60,524 nucleotides of DNA from JBBDSH01 sp040905045 (GTDB lineage Bacteria; Pseudomonadota; Gammaproteobacteria; Eutrophobiales; Eutrophobiaceae): NCBI GenBank assembly GCA_040905045.1, contig JBBDSH010000008.1:1-60524 (forward strand). The letters run 5' to 3'. Of the stretch, positions 25,810 to 34,729 are shown piece by piece (position 1 is the first letter of the stretch; the number at the start of each line of letters is the position of its first letter). Both the position numbers and the translations under genes were made by a program. Under the pieces are notes generated by a model. That model had not been told where the DNA came from and did not search any database. It saw only the letters and a program-made list of their open reading frames with translations.

Positions 25810-26838
25810 ATGAATAACACGCTCTTTCCCTGCACACTGGTGGGTAGTTATGCCCAGCCCGACTGGCTCATCGACAAGGAAAAACTGGGCGGCCGCTTTC
25901 CGCCGCGTACCCGGGCACTGGAGTTATGGCGGATCCCCGGTGATTTTCTGGAGGAAGCCCAGGACGACGCCACTCGGCTGGCCATCCTGGACCAGGAACA
26001 GGCCGGACTGGACATCGTCACCGACGGTGAGGCGCGCCGCGAGAGTTATTCCAACCGTTTCGCCACCGCCCTGGACGGTATCGATATCGACAACCCCGGC
26101 ACGGCCCTGGATCGCAGCGGGGAAACCGTGTACGTACCGCGGGTTGTCGGGCCCATCCGTCGTTCGCATTCCATCATGGTCCGGGATGCGGAATTCCTGC
26201 GCCGACACACGGATCGCGGAACGAAAATCACGGTCCCCGGCCCCTTTACCATGTCGCAACAGGCACAGAACGACTACTACAAGTCGGATGCCGAATGCGC
26301 CCTGGCCTATGCCGCGGCGTTGAACGAGGAAATACGGGATCTGTTTGCCGCCGGCATGGATATCGTTTCCATCGACGAGCCTTACATGCAGGCCAGATCG
26401 GAGAAGGCGCGTGAATACGGTGTCGAGGCCCTGAACCGGGCGCTGGACGGGCTGGACGGGAAGACCTGCGTGCATATCTGTTTCGGTTATGCCGCGTTGA
26501 TCCATGAACGTCCGGAAGGCTATTCCTTCCTGCCGGAGTTCACCGGCATTAACGTGAACCAGGTATCCATTGAAACCGCCCAGTCGCAGCTGGATTGCGC
26601 CGTTCTTGAGTCATTGCCGGAGAAAGAGATCGTCCTCGGCGTCCTGGATCTTTCGACCAACGAAGTGGAAACGCCGGAAGTGATAAAACAACGTGTCCGG
26701 CGTGCCCTGGAATACGTTTCGCCGGAACGCATTACCCTGGCGCCGGATTGCGGCATGAAATACCTCTCCCGCAATGCCGCGTTCGCCAAACTGCAGGCCA
26801 TGTGCGAGGCGGCCCGGCAGTTACGGAGTGAGGGGTAA
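25810..26838 (+). CDS. MetE-like zinc-dependent methyl/alkyltransferase, second copy
   Basis: 342 residues, distant paralogue of the preceding gene. The N-terminus is CTLVGSYAQPDWL in place of THVGSLPR. Predicted zinc ligands are His and Cys in CVHICFGY and a Cys in LAPDCGMKYL. Loop GIDIDNPGTALDRSGETVYVPRVVG-like regions are family-typical. Start ATG 25810 lies 12 bp after the first copy's stop. The two may act as a pair on related substrates or form a hetero-oligomer; this is inference. The last residues and TAA stop lie in a GTGAGGGGTAAGG heptamer array. Confidence 0.72.
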   Translation: MNNTLFPCTLVGSYAQPDWLIDKEKLGGRFPPRTRALELWRIPGDFLEEAQDDATRLAILDQEQAGLDIVTDGEARRESYSNRFATALDGIDIDNPGTALDRSGETVYVPRVVGPIRRSHSIMVRDAEFLRRHTDRGTKITVPGPFTMSQQAQNDYYKSDAECALAYAAALNEEIRDLFAAGMDIVSIDEPYMQARSEKAREYGVEALNRALDGLDGKTCVHICFGYAALIHERPEGYSFLPEFTGINVNQVSIETAQSQLDCAVLESLPEKEIVLGVLDLSTNEVETPEVIKQRVRRALEYVSPERITLAPDCGMKYLSRNAAFAKLQAMCEAARQLRSEG

Positions 26839-26990
26839 GGAGTGAGGAGTTTAACTTGCCGTCATGCCGGAAGCCTGTCCCGGTATGTAGTAAGCCGGGA
26901 TGCGTTGTGTGCGCTATCCGGTATCCAGTAGAGGTGAAACGGAGTTAGAGGAATACCACACAGACCCTGAGTTACCGGTATGACGATTCA
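26824..26990. repeat. Composite repeat: heptamer array plus CCGG palindrome core
   Basis: Heptamers (GGAGTGA, GGGGTAA, GGAGTGA) run through the stop of the second MetE-like gene. A core follows from 26862, with GTCATGCCGGAA and CCGGTATGAC arms and a nested CCCGGTATG/CCGGGATG pair. No clear right heptamer arm is present. Confidence 0.65.
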
Positions 26991-27064
26991 TACATACAAT
27001 ACTTTTAACAAGCACACTTCACCTTTGGCTGAACCGGACTAGAACAACCATGGGGGATTCACTG

Positions 27065-27529
27065 ATGAAAAACGTACCGATTCTGCTTACCGGATTAATT
27101 GTGTCGATCGCGTTTTGTAGCGGTGCGCTCGCAAAGGACGCCGGCCTGTCGGAGGGTCAAGTGGCCGTTTGGTTAGAAGGTTACAAGAGCGCCTGGGTAG
27201 AGCGCGATGCGGACAAGGCGGCTGCCCTGTTTAGCGAAGACGCGACGTACCTGGACAATCCCCATAACGAACCCTACAAGGGTCGTGCGGGCATTCACGA
27301 ATACTGGTCTGATGTTACCAGCGATCAGCGTGGCGTGACGTTTGACTATGAGATTTTGACTACCTATGGAAACACCGCGGTAGCCCAATGGGCCGCCCGG
27401 TTTACCAGTGTCTCCTCCGGTGCAACGGTCAAACTGGACGGTATATTCCTGCTCGACTTCGATGAAAACGGGTTATGCAGCCGACTGCGGGAATGGTGGC
27501 ACGTGGAGGTGGATCAACCCGACGAGTAG
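27065..27529 (+). CDS. Exported SnoaL/NTF2-like (DUF4440-type) protein
   Basis: 154 residues. Signal peptide ends near GALAKDAG. The rest is one NTF2-like cone fold, with GYKSAWVERDADKAAALFSEDATYLDNP and a WAARFTSVSSGATVKLDGI strand region. Such proteins bind small hydrophobic ligands or have isomerase-like activity, but no catalytic residue is certain. ATG 27065 is preferred, because GGGGGA lies upstream at good spacing; a second ATG is 15 bp earlier. Neighbours on both sides have repeats, so a single-gene unit is likely. Confidence 0.75.
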   Translation: MKNVPILLTGLIVSIAFCSGALAKDAGLSEGQVAVWLEGYKSAWVERDADKAAALFSEDATYLDNPHNEPYKGRAGIHEYWSDVTSDQRGVTFDYEILTTYGNTAVAQWAARFTSVSSGATVKLDGIFLLDFDENGLCSRLREWWHVEVDQPDE

Positions 27530-27618
27530 CCGGCCTGTTGCCATGCGCGCCCTCGCGCAATATGCGGGTTAATTCAGTTTCTATTGCAACGCGGTTTCAG
27601 AACCGGGCACAATATTGT

Positions 27619-28125
27619 TCAGGCCTCCGCGGGGCCTGCTTTTCCGTCTTTTACCAGAATAACCGCGCAGTTCGCGGTGTGCATAACCTTGTGGGACACG
27701 CTGCCGATCACCAGCCCCTTCCAGTCGCTCATGCCGCGGCTGCCCATGACAATGGCTTCGACGCCAAGTTCGGCGGCCTGGTCGAGGATCACTTCGGCGG
27801 GCGAGCCCGTTTTGACCACTGTTTCCAGGACAATGTTTGTTAGCCCGCTCGCATTCCTGATGCGTTCAATCAGGTTACGGCCGGATTGCTCGGCCTGTTT
27901 TGTCTGTTCGATCAATTCCAGGCCGGATTGAATGGCTTCACCGCTGGACGCATCCAGGGCGGGGGCACCGACCGCCTTGCCCAGGGCATCCGTGGCCGGT
28001 GGCAGTTCGGGTACGTTGAGAAGGTAAATGGTGGACTGCGCGGAGGCGGCTATTTTACAGGCGATTTCCAGAGCCTTTTGAGCATTGTCCGAACCGTCGA
28101 TGGGTACCAGGATCGATTGATACAT
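27619..28125 (-). CDS. Universal stress protein, UspA family
   Basis: 168 residues with one Usp domain: ILVPIDGSDNAQKALEIA at the start and GSRGMSDWKGLVIGSVS, the nucleotide-binding G-x2-G-x9-GS pattern, near the end. It probably binds ATP and helps survival of starvation or redox stress. It converges on the NTF2-like gene and is divergent from the AOR gene, with a 260-bp gap between. No partner gene suggests a specific role. Confidence 0.88.
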   Translation of the reverse strand: MYQSILVPIDGSDNAQKALEIACKIAASAQSTIYLLNVPELPPATDALGKAVGAPALDASSGEAIQSGLELIEQTKQAEQSGRNLIERIRNASGLTNIVLETVVKTGSPAEVILDQAAELGVEAIVMGSRGMSDWKGLVIGSVSHKVMHTANCAVILVKDGKAGPAEA

Positions 28126-28385
28126 AAGCTGCCCTTATCGTTTAACAGAATTGATATCAGTCAGTCTAGGGTACCAAGAATCGGGTGATTGCTCATTAAC
28201 TCCGGGATGGGGGCGCACGATGCCGGATCGCGGGATAAGGGATTGGGTTATCACGGCCCGTTTTTCCCACTTATTTTCAATAAGATGGAGAAATCCAGCC
28301 TCCTGTTTGCTTCATCCGACGTGTGTCAATAGAATGATGAAAATATGAAACAGCTTTCTCAATATTATCAGCAGGAGAAGTAACC

Positions 28386-30131
28386 ATGAGTAACGCCTGG
28401 GACAACGATAAACTGGTATACGTGGACATGACCGATCAGTCCGTTACCGTCAAGGACTATCCGCAGGAATGGAAACTGCTGGGGGGGCGCGCCCTCTCCA
28501 CCAGGATACTGCTGAACGAATGCGATCCTCAGTGCGATCCTCTTGGTCCGGAGAACGTGCTGGTACTGGCCCCCGGCGTCCTGTCCGGCACCTCGGCGCC
28601 CACTTCCGGGCGCCTGTCCGTGGGCTGCAAGAGCCCGCTCACCGGCGGTATCAAGGAAGCCAATGTCGGCGGCAATCCCGGCCAGGATCTGATGAAGCTG
28701 GGTATCCGCGCCGTCGTGGTCAAGGGCCAACCTAAAGACACGAACGCCTTGTATGGACTGGAAATCGTCGGTGACGAGGTCAAGGTGGTGGATGCGACGG
28801 ACTACAAGGGCATGTGGAACTACGCCGGTTGCGAGAAGCTGTTCGGCAATTACGAGAAAACCGCCTCGGCCATTTCCATCGGTCCGGCCGGCGAGATGCT
28901 GCTGAAAGGCGCCTCCGTGGCTTGCACCGATAAGGAAAAGGAACGCCATCCGGCCCGCCAGGCCGCCCGCGGCGGTGTCGGTGCCGTTATGGGCTCCAAG
29001 AAACTGAAATGGGTGCTGGTGGATCCCGGCAAGAAACCCATTCGCAAGCCGGCGGATCAAAAGGCCTTCAATGCTTGGATGAAGGAGTTCAGCCAGGATT
29101 ACCTTAACAACGGCCGCCACGAACAGTTCAAGTGGGGCACCAGCGCCGCGGTGCCATTCGCAAATATGATGAATACCTTCCCCTACAAAAACCGTACCGA
29201 GGGACAGAATCCCGAATTCGAAGGCCTGGACGGGGCGAAGATTGTTGCATCTTTCGAGCAGCGCGGCGGCGGCATGCATGCCTGCATGAACGGCTGTATC
29301 GTCAAATGTTCCAATGTGGTCCACGACGAGAAGGGCAACTATGTCACCTCCGCCCTGGAATTCGAAACCCTGACGCTGCTCGGTTCCTGTTGTGATATCA
29401 ACAGCTGGGAAGAGGTGGCCGACCTGGATCGTCTCTGCGATGAACTGGGTCTCGATACCATCGAGACCGGCGCCGCCATTGCTGTTCTCATGGACGCCGG
29501 CGGTATGAAGTGGGGCGACGCGGAAGCCGCCAAGGAACTGCTGGCGAAAAAGATCGAGGCAGGTGACAAGGACGCGTTGCTGGTGGCCAACGGCGCCGCC
29601 GCCGTCGGCAAGGATCGCAATCATGCCCGTACGCCGGTATCTCGCGGGCAGGCTATGCCCGCCTGGGACCCACGGCCGCTCAAGGCGACCGGTATCACCT
29701 ACTGCACCAGCGCCCAGGGCGCCGACCATACCGCCGGACTGGTCATCGATCCGGAAATCAACGGCGAGGAGGCGGCTGTTGCCTCCCAGCGGGTCCAGAT
29801 CGTCAACGCCGTGACCGATTCCTCCGGCTTTTGCATGTTCCTGCTGCCCAATCTGGACGAGATTCGCAAGTTCTACAGTCTCTTCTACGGCGAGGAAATC
29901 AGCCGCGAACAGATCGCCGATCTGGGCTGGCAGTGCCTGGAGGAAGAGTGGGAATTCAATCGCGGCGCCGGGTTCACCGACGCCGACGACGATATGGCGG
30001 ACTGCCTGAAGGAGGAGGGAGTCGGACCGGATCACTCCATCAAGTTTGATATCCCCGCCGAGATCATCGCCAAGGCCAAGGTCAAGCAGCCTTATGACGA
30101 CGCCCTGTTCGGTGCGGGCGCATCGGGATAA
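28386..30131 (+). CDS. Aldehyde:ferredoxin oxidoreductase (AOR)-family tungsten/molybdenum enzyme
   Basis: 581 residues. The N-terminal AOR domain contains LGGRALSTRIL and SPLTGGIKEANVGG. Cysteines that probably bind [4Fe-4S] are C300, C304 and C308 (CMNGCIVKC) and C483 (SSGFCMFLL). The spacing C-x3-C-x3-C differs from the C-x2-C-x3-C of the archaeal AOR. AOR enzymes oxidise aldehydes to acids or, in the BamB subclass, reduce benzoyl-CoA. No partner subunit or cofactor-synthesis gene lies nearby, so the electron acceptor is unknown. RBS CAGGAGAAG before ATG 28386. A terminator follows. Confidence 0.8.
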   Translation: MSNAWDNDKLVYVDMTDQSVTVKDYPQEWKLLGGRALSTRILLNECDPQCDPLGPENVLVLAPGVLSGTSAPTSGRLSVGCKSPLTGGIKEANVGGNPGQDLMKLGIRAVVVKGQPKDTNALYGLEIVGDEVKVVDATDYKGMWNYAGCEKLFGNYEKTASAISIGPAGEMLLKGASVACTDKEKERHPARQAARGGVGAVMGSKKLKWVLVDPGKKPIRKPADQKAFNAWMKEFSQDYLNNGRHEQFKWGTSAAVPFANMMNTFPYKNRTEGQNPEFEGLDGAKIVASFEQRGGGMHACMNGCIVKCSNVVHDEKGNYVTSALEFETLTLLGSCCDINSWEEVADLDRLCDELGLDTIETGAAIAVLMDAGGMKWGDAEAAKELLAKKIEAGDKDALLVANGAAAVGKDRNHARTPVSRGQAMPAWDPRPLKATGITYCTSAQGADHTAGLVIDPEINGEEAAVASQRVQIVNAVTDSSGFCMFLLPNLDEIRKFYSLFYGEEISREQIADLGWQCLEEEWEFNRGAGFTDADDDMADCLKEEGVGPDHSIKFDIPAEIIAKAKVKQPYDDALFGAGASG

Positions 30132-30151
30132 CGAGTCATGGTTTGACTGCG

Positions 30152-30178
30152 AAAACCCCGGCAAGTCCGGGGTTTTTT
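30152..30178 (+). terminator. Rho-independent terminator after the AOR gene
   Basis: 10-bp stem (AAAACCCCGG and CCGGGGTTTT), 5-nt loop CAAGT, then T-run. It starts 20 bp after the AOR stop. Confidence 0.88.
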
Positions 30179-30183
30179 GTTGG

Positions 30184-30453
30184 TAGTGAGGAGTAAGAAG
30201 TAAGGAGAGAGGAGTAAGGAGTAAGAAGTAAAATACTGCCATCATTCCGGCGCAGACCGGAATCCAGTTATTTAACAGTATCGTGAGGATCAGGTTTTAC
30301 AGCAACAGCATAAGTATTAATTTTAACTACTGGATGCTGGCCTCCGCCAGAATGACGGGAGTATCGCCCTTGCTTACCTTATTGCTTGTGGATTGAAACT
30401 GCGGTTTTACTTCTCACTTCTTACTGCTCACCCTCAGCGCCTCACTCCTCACT
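30184..30453. repeat. Composite repeat between convergent genes
   Basis: Left heptamer arm at 30184-30230 (GTGAGGAGTAAGAAGTAAGG). A core follows at about 30240-30360, with CATTCCGGCGCAGACCGGAATCCAG and CTGGATGCTGGCCTCCGCC arms. The right arm (30406-30453) is the inverted heptamer form, ending 2 bp before the FAD oxidase stop. The stretch has no gene. It is the longest of this family here. Confidence 0.7.
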
Positions 30454-30455
30454 GG

Positions 30456-31832
30456 TCAGAATATCCTGCCAGGGTTAAGTATGCCCTTGGGGTCAAGGGC
30501 CTGCTTCAGAGTACGCATTAGCTCAATCTCCTCGGGTGTGCGTGAGCAGTCCAGGTAATCCTTCTTCAGCATGCCGATGCCGTGTTCCGCGGAAACGGAA
30601 CCTTCAAAATCCTGCGTGGCCCGATAGACGAGGTCGTAAATGCCGTCGCGATCTTCGGCTTTCCCCGTGGTGGCCAGGATGTGCAGGTTGCCGTCGCCGA
30701 TGTGGCCGAAGATAAGAATGCGTATACCGTGGAAGGTTTTGCGCAGGTCTTGTGTGATGGCATCCAGAAACGACTGCATGCGGCTGACGGGCAGACTGAT
30801 ATCGAAATTGGCCATGGGCATGAGCAGCGGTGTGACCTCGCCGACGCCGTCGCGAATGGCCCAGAAGGTTTCCGATTCTCTCTCTGATTGCGCGATGGCG
30901 GCATCCGTAACCATACCGTCTTCAATGGCCGCCGACAGCACTTCAGTAAAATGTTCGAAGTCCTGTTCCTGATTGCTGCCTTCCGTTTCCAGTAAAATAT
31001 AGAATGCGTGATCCTTGTCAAAAGGCGAACGGAGGGAATCGATGTGGTCGATGATGTAGTGGAAGTAGTCCTGCCACATTACTTCGAAGGAACTGACCGT
31101 CCCGCCCAGTTCACGGCCGCCTGTCTGCAACAGTTTGATAACGCTTTCGAAATCCGGCAAGGCGCAAAGGGCCGTGCATTTACTGTTCAGCCGGGGCTGC
31201 AGTCGCAGTACCAGTCTGGTAACGACACCAAGCGTACCTTCCGTGCCGATAAACAGGTGCTTGAGATCGTAACCGGCATTGTTCTTCAGCATCTTGTTGA
31301 GCGACGTCATGATCGCACCATCCGCCAGAACCGCCTCCAGTCCCAGTATCTGGTTACGTGTCATGCCGTATCGGATTACCTGATTGCCGCCGGCGTTGGT
31401 GGCGACATTACCGCCGATGGTACAGGAACCGCGCGCGCCCAGATCCAGGGGGAAATGGAAACCGGCTGCATGGGCCGCTTCCTGAATGCTTTGCAGCGGC
31501 GTGCCCGCGAGAACCGTCATGGTCATGGAATCGCTGTCTATTTCCTCGATGCCGCTCATGCGTTCCAGGGACACGGCGATCTCGCCTTCCCGCGGGGTGG
31601 CCCCGCCGGCCAGGCCGGTGAGTCCGCCCTGAACCACCACCGGCTGGCCGGACTCATAACACGCTTGCAGTATGCGAGAGAGTTCTTCCGTGTCGGCGGG
31701 GCGCAGCACCGCGCCGGGCATAACCGGATTTTCACCACTCCAGTCCGCACTGTAACGTTCGCTGACAGTATCACCGGTGAGGACTGTTTTCTCTCCTAAC
31801 TCTTTGCGGAGTTTTTCTACGATTTCCTGCAT
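30456..31832 (-). CDS. FAD-linked oxidase, GlcD/D-lactate dehydrogenase-like
   Basis: 459 residues, of the FAD-binding type 4 oxidase family that oxidises 2-hydroxy acids (glycolate, D-lactate, D-2-hydroxyglutarate). FAD-binding elements include PVVVQGGLTGLAGGA and LGARGSCTIGGNVATNAGG. The C-terminal FAD-linked domain reaches EHGIGMLKKDYL, which includes an active-site His-like region. Start ATG 31832 is preferred, because GGGAGA precedes it. The upstream MGEP is unlikely. No FeS partner (GlcE/GlcF) is present. It lies downstream of the ThDP enzyme on the same strand, but a repeat element separates them, so joint function is uncertain. Confidence 0.82.
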   Translation of the reverse strand: MQEIVEKLRKELGEKTVLTGDTVSERYSADWSGENPVMPGAVLRPADTEELSRILQACYESGQPVVVQGGLTGLAGGATPREGEIAVSLERMSGIEEIDSDSMTMTVLAGTPLQSIQEAAHAAGFHFPLDLGARGSCTIGGNVATNAGGNQVIRYGMTRNQILGLEAVLADGAIMTSLNKMLKNNAGYDLKHLFIGTEGTLGVVTRLVLRLQPRLNSKCTALCALPDFESVIKLLQTGGRELGGTVSSFEVMWQDYFHYIIDHIDSLRSPFDKDHAFYILLETEGSNQEQDFEHFTEVLSAAIEDGMVTDAAIAQSERESETFWAIRDGVGEVTPLLMPMANFDISLPVSRMQSFLDAITQDLRKTFHGIRILIFGHIGDGNLHILATTGKAEDRDGIYDLVYRATQDFEGSVSAEHGIGMLKKDYLDCSRTPEEIELMRTLKQALDPKGILNPGRIF

Positions 31833-31881
31833 GGGTTCTCCCATTAGCCCGAAACGGGATTTTAGCAGATGTTTATCAGTA

Positions 31882-32046
31882 AGGTGTGAGGAGTGAGGTG
31901 TAAGGAGTACTGCGATCTTGTCATACCGGAAACTGCAAAGCGGTTATCCGGCATCCAGCCGTTGTTAAACAAAGGTATAGAGTCCTCCGGACTTTCCGGT
32001 ATGACGATATTGATACTCCTCACCCCTGACCCCTCACTCCTCACTA
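31882..32046. repeat. Composite repeat: inverted heptamer arms around a CCGG core
   Basis: The left arm (31882-31912) has GTGAGGA/GTGAGGT/GTAAGGA-like heptamers. The core (31920-32003) has GTCATACCGGAA and TTCCGGTATGAC. The right arm (32009-32046) is ACTCCTCACCCCTGACCCC-like and contains the ThDP enzyme stop (32044-32046, complement). The whole is a near-symmetric hairpin. Confidence 0.8.
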
Positions 32047-33678
32047 ATAAGTGCCCGGCATTATGAAATCCCACGGCGAAGCTTCCGAATCCTTTTCTAT
32101 CGGCACTTCGATCACGGCCGGACCATTGTGGTCCATGGCCTGTTTAAGGACGTCCCGTAGCGCTCGGGGGGAATCCGCGCGCCAGGCCGCGGCACCGAAG
32201 GATTCCACCAACTGCATGAAATCCGGATTGTGCAGGTCCGAGCCGAAGACATGACCGTTGAATTTGTTCTGCTGATCGCGGCGAACATTCCCATAGGCGT
32301 TGTTGTTAAAGACGATGGTGACCAGTCCGATCCGGTACTGCACGGCCGTGGCCAGTTCCTGGATGCCGAACAGGAAACCGCCGTCGCCGGTGATGGCCAC
32401 CACCGGCTTGTCCGGGTGCGCGACCTTGACGCCCAGGGCGGTATTGAAACCGTAACCCAGCGTGCCCTGGTAACCGCAGGAGATGAATGTGCGCGGCTCA
32501 TAGACCGGGAAGCCGAACCAGGAGGCATAACCCGCCTGGCAGAGTTCATCGACGAAGATGCCGTCCCGCGGCAATACATCGCGGATAGCACCGAGATAAT
32601 CCATCTGCGGCTGGATGCGTTGAATATCCTTCTGCACGGATTCCTTTACAGCCGTAAATTCGTTTTCCCGGCTGTCCCGTTTCGGTGCCGATGTGGAAAG
32701 GGCTTCCAGTAACAGCCGCGTCGTGATCGCGGCGTCACCGACCAGGCCGATATCCACGGGCAGGCGCTGCATTTCCTCTTCATCGATATCGATGCGGATC
32801 ACGGGCATATCGTCCGGCATGTTCATCCAGCGCATGGTCGGCAGTTCCAGCCGTGTGCCGATGCCGATAAGCAGGTCGGTTCCCGGCCAGAGCCGGTAGC
32901 CTTCGGCACAGGTCAGCCCAAAGGGCGAATCATTACCGACGATACCGCGGCCGCTGCGAAACGGGACCACCGGTGCCTGGATAAGACGCGCCAGTTCCAG
33001 GATTTCCGCACCGGCGTCCATGGCACCGCCGCCGACCATGATCATGGGTTGCTGTGCCCGCTTGATCTGTTTTGCCGCCGCGGCAAGTTGTTGCGGCTCC
33101 GGCTCCGGGGTCGTCTTTGCCGGTGCAGCCGCCAACGCCGGCACCTCTGCCTGCATGGTCAGGATATCCCAGGGGATTTCCAGGGCCACGGGTCGCGGCC
33201 GATCCGATCTCATGCGGCTGAACGCTTCCGCAACCTTGCCGGGCGCTTCGGCGGGATGGTTAATGCGGTCTGCCCATTTGGTGATGGAGCGCAGGGTGGC
33301 CAGTTGATCCGGAAGTTCATGCAGATGACCGCGGCCGCGGCCGATGGCGGCGGAGGGGATCTGGCCGGTCAGGCACAGGAGCGGACTGTTGGCGCCGTAG
33401 GCGGTTGCCAGGGCGGCTCCGGTATTGAGCACGCCGGGACCGGGCACGACGCTGTAGACGGCGCTGCGGCCGGTGGAACGGGCGTAGCCGAAGGCCATGT
33501 AGGCGGCGCCCTGCTCATGTCGTGCGCCGATATAGCGAATGCGGTCACCCTGCTCGTACAGGGCATCGAACAGGGCGTAGGTCTGGGCGCCGGGCAGGCC
33601 GAAAAGCGTGTCGACACCGTGCTCCAGCAGGGCCCGGACCACGGCCTGGCCGCCGGTGATTTGCTGATTATCCGTCAT
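32044..33678 (-). CDS. ThDP-dependent enzyme, acetolactate synthase-like large-chain family
   Basis: 544 residues with the three ThDP-enzyme domains (Pyr about 1-170, central 185-310, PP about 370-520). The cofactor Glu is in ARHEQGAAYMA. The ThDP-Mg motif is GDGGFLFGIQELATAVQYRIGLVTIVFNNNAYGN in family character. Family members decarboxylate 2-oxo acids or ligate acyl groups. Glyoxylate carboligase has Val in place of the Glu, so it is not that enzyme. No acetolactate-synthase regulatory gene is adjacent. Divergent from a DUF1932 dehydrogenase. The stop is inside a heptamer array. Substrate unknown. Confidence 0.78.
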   Translation of the reverse strand: MTDNQQITGGQAVVRALLEHGVDTLFGLPGAQTYALFDALYEQGDRIRYIGARHEQGAAYMAFGYARSTGRSAVYSVVPGPGVLNTGAALATAYGANSPLLCLTGQIPSAAIGRGRGHLHELPDQLATLRSITKWADRINHPAEAPGKVAEAFSRMRSDRPRPVALEIPWDILTMQAEVPALAAAPAKTTPEPEPQQLAAAAKQIKRAQQPMIMVGGGAMDAGAEILELARLIQAPVVPFRSGRGIVGNDSPFGLTCAEGYRLWPGTDLLIGIGTRLELPTMRWMNMPDDMPVIRIDIDEEEMQRLPVDIGLVGDAAITTRLLLEALSTSAPKRDSRENEFTAVKESVQKDIQRIQPQMDYLGAIRDVLPRDGIFVDELCQAGYASWFGFPVYEPRTFISCGYQGTLGYGFNTALGVKVAHPDKPVVAITGDGGFLFGIQELATAVQYRIGLVTIVFNNNAYGNVRRDQQNKFNGHVFGSDLHNPDFMQLVESFGAAAWRADSPRALRDVLKQAMDHNGPAVIEVPIEKDSEASPWDFIMPGTY

Positions 33679-33815
33679 GACTGTGTGTTATCAGGGTCCG
33701 GGTGGCGGGTTTGTCATTAGAGTTTCAGTCCGGGCAAGGATATACTGGCGCTCTTCGCATAATCAATGGCTTCGTCCATTGCCGTTAGTACCTCGACACA
33801 TCCCGGGATCGAATT

Positions 33816-34709
33816 ATGCCCTTTCAGACCATCGCGATTATCGGCACCGGCGATATGGGCAGTGCCGTCGGTCGTGTTTTGTCGGAACACGGTTATCGTG
33901 TTATTACCTCACTCGACGGCCGCAGTGGCCATTCATCCAGGCTCGCGGGCGGCGCAGGTATCGAGGATGCCGGGGATTTGAGCAATGTTGTCGGACAGGC
34001 GGATGTGTTGCTTTCCATTATGCCGCCGGCGGCGGCGGAAGGATTCGCCCATTCCGCCGCTGCAGCCATGGCGGGACAAACACCGTTGTTGTACGTCGAG
34101 TGCAATGCCATTTCGCCCGCCAGGAGTATGCGTATCGGGGCGGCTGTTACCGAGGCCGGCGGCCGTTATGTGGACGGCGGCATTATCGGCGCGGCCCCCG
34201 GCATCTCGGATCAGCCGCCGCGCTTTTATGTCAGCGGAATCGAGACCGATGCGCTGCTGGAGCTGAATGGCAAGGGCATCGAGGTGGTTAGCATGGGCGG
34301 GGAGATCGGCCGCGCCTCGGCCATTAAGATGACCTTTGCCGCTTTGACCAAGGGCACCAATGCCCTGCGTACGGCGGTATTGCTGGCCGGGGAGAAACTC
34401 GCCGTGGGCCGGGAACTGCGCGAGGAATTCCGTTACCGGCTGCCGGAAGAATACGAGCGGATGGAACGGCGGGTACCCTATCTGGCCGCCGATGCGGAAC
34501 GTTGGCACGGGGAAATGCGGGAGATTGAAGACACGTTTCGTGCCGCCGGTATCAGTGGCGGCTTTCACGAAGCGGCGGCGTGGGTCTTTGAGTTGCTGTC
34601 GAAGAGCGAACTGGCGACGGAAAAGCGCGCCGACATGGTGCCCGGCAGGAGGCTGGAAGAAGCCGTTGAAGTATTCATGCGTGCATTGTTAGACGATAAG
34701 CTCGATTGA
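33816..34709 (+). CDS. NAD(P)-dependent dehydrogenase, 6PGDH-like with DUF1932 domain
   Basis: 297 residues. An N-terminal Rossmann domain begins AIIGTGDMGSAVG, and the 6-phosphogluconate/3-hydroxyisobutyrate-type motif is GRYVDGGIIGAAPG. A helical C-terminal domain follows (DUF1932). Reactions of the wider family oxidise 3-hydroxy acids. The C-terminal Lys of the active site is plausibly the K in SAIKMTFAALTKG. Start ATG 33816. It is divergent from the ThDP enzyme and runs into the TauE-like gene, whose start is within a few bp of its stop, so these two are likely cotranscribed. Confidence 0.78.
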   Translation: MPFQTIAIIGTGDMGSAVGRVLSEHGYRVITSLDGRSGHSSRLAGGAGIEDAGDLSNVVGQADVLLSIMPPAAAEGFAHSAAAAMAGQTPLLYVECNAISPARSMRIGAAVTEAGGRYVDGGIIGAAPGISDQPPRFYVSGIETDALLELNGKGIEVVSMGGEIGRASAIKMTFAALTKGTNALRTAVLLAGEKLAVGRELREEFRYRLPEEYERMERRVPYLAADAERWHGEMREIEDTFRAAGISGGFHEAAAWVFELLSKSELATEKRADMVPGRRLEEAVEVFMRALLDDKLD

Positions 34710-34729
34710 CTGCGAACGGGAGTGATGTA

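Noticed and set aside
30456..34709. A glycolate to glycerate pathway (GlcD, glyoxylate carboligase, tartronate semialdehyde reductase)
   Set aside because: The ThDP enzyme keeps the cofactor Glu (RHEQ), where glyoxylate carboligase has Val. The dehydrogenase has a DUF1932 domain. GlcE/F are absent, and repeats separate the genes.
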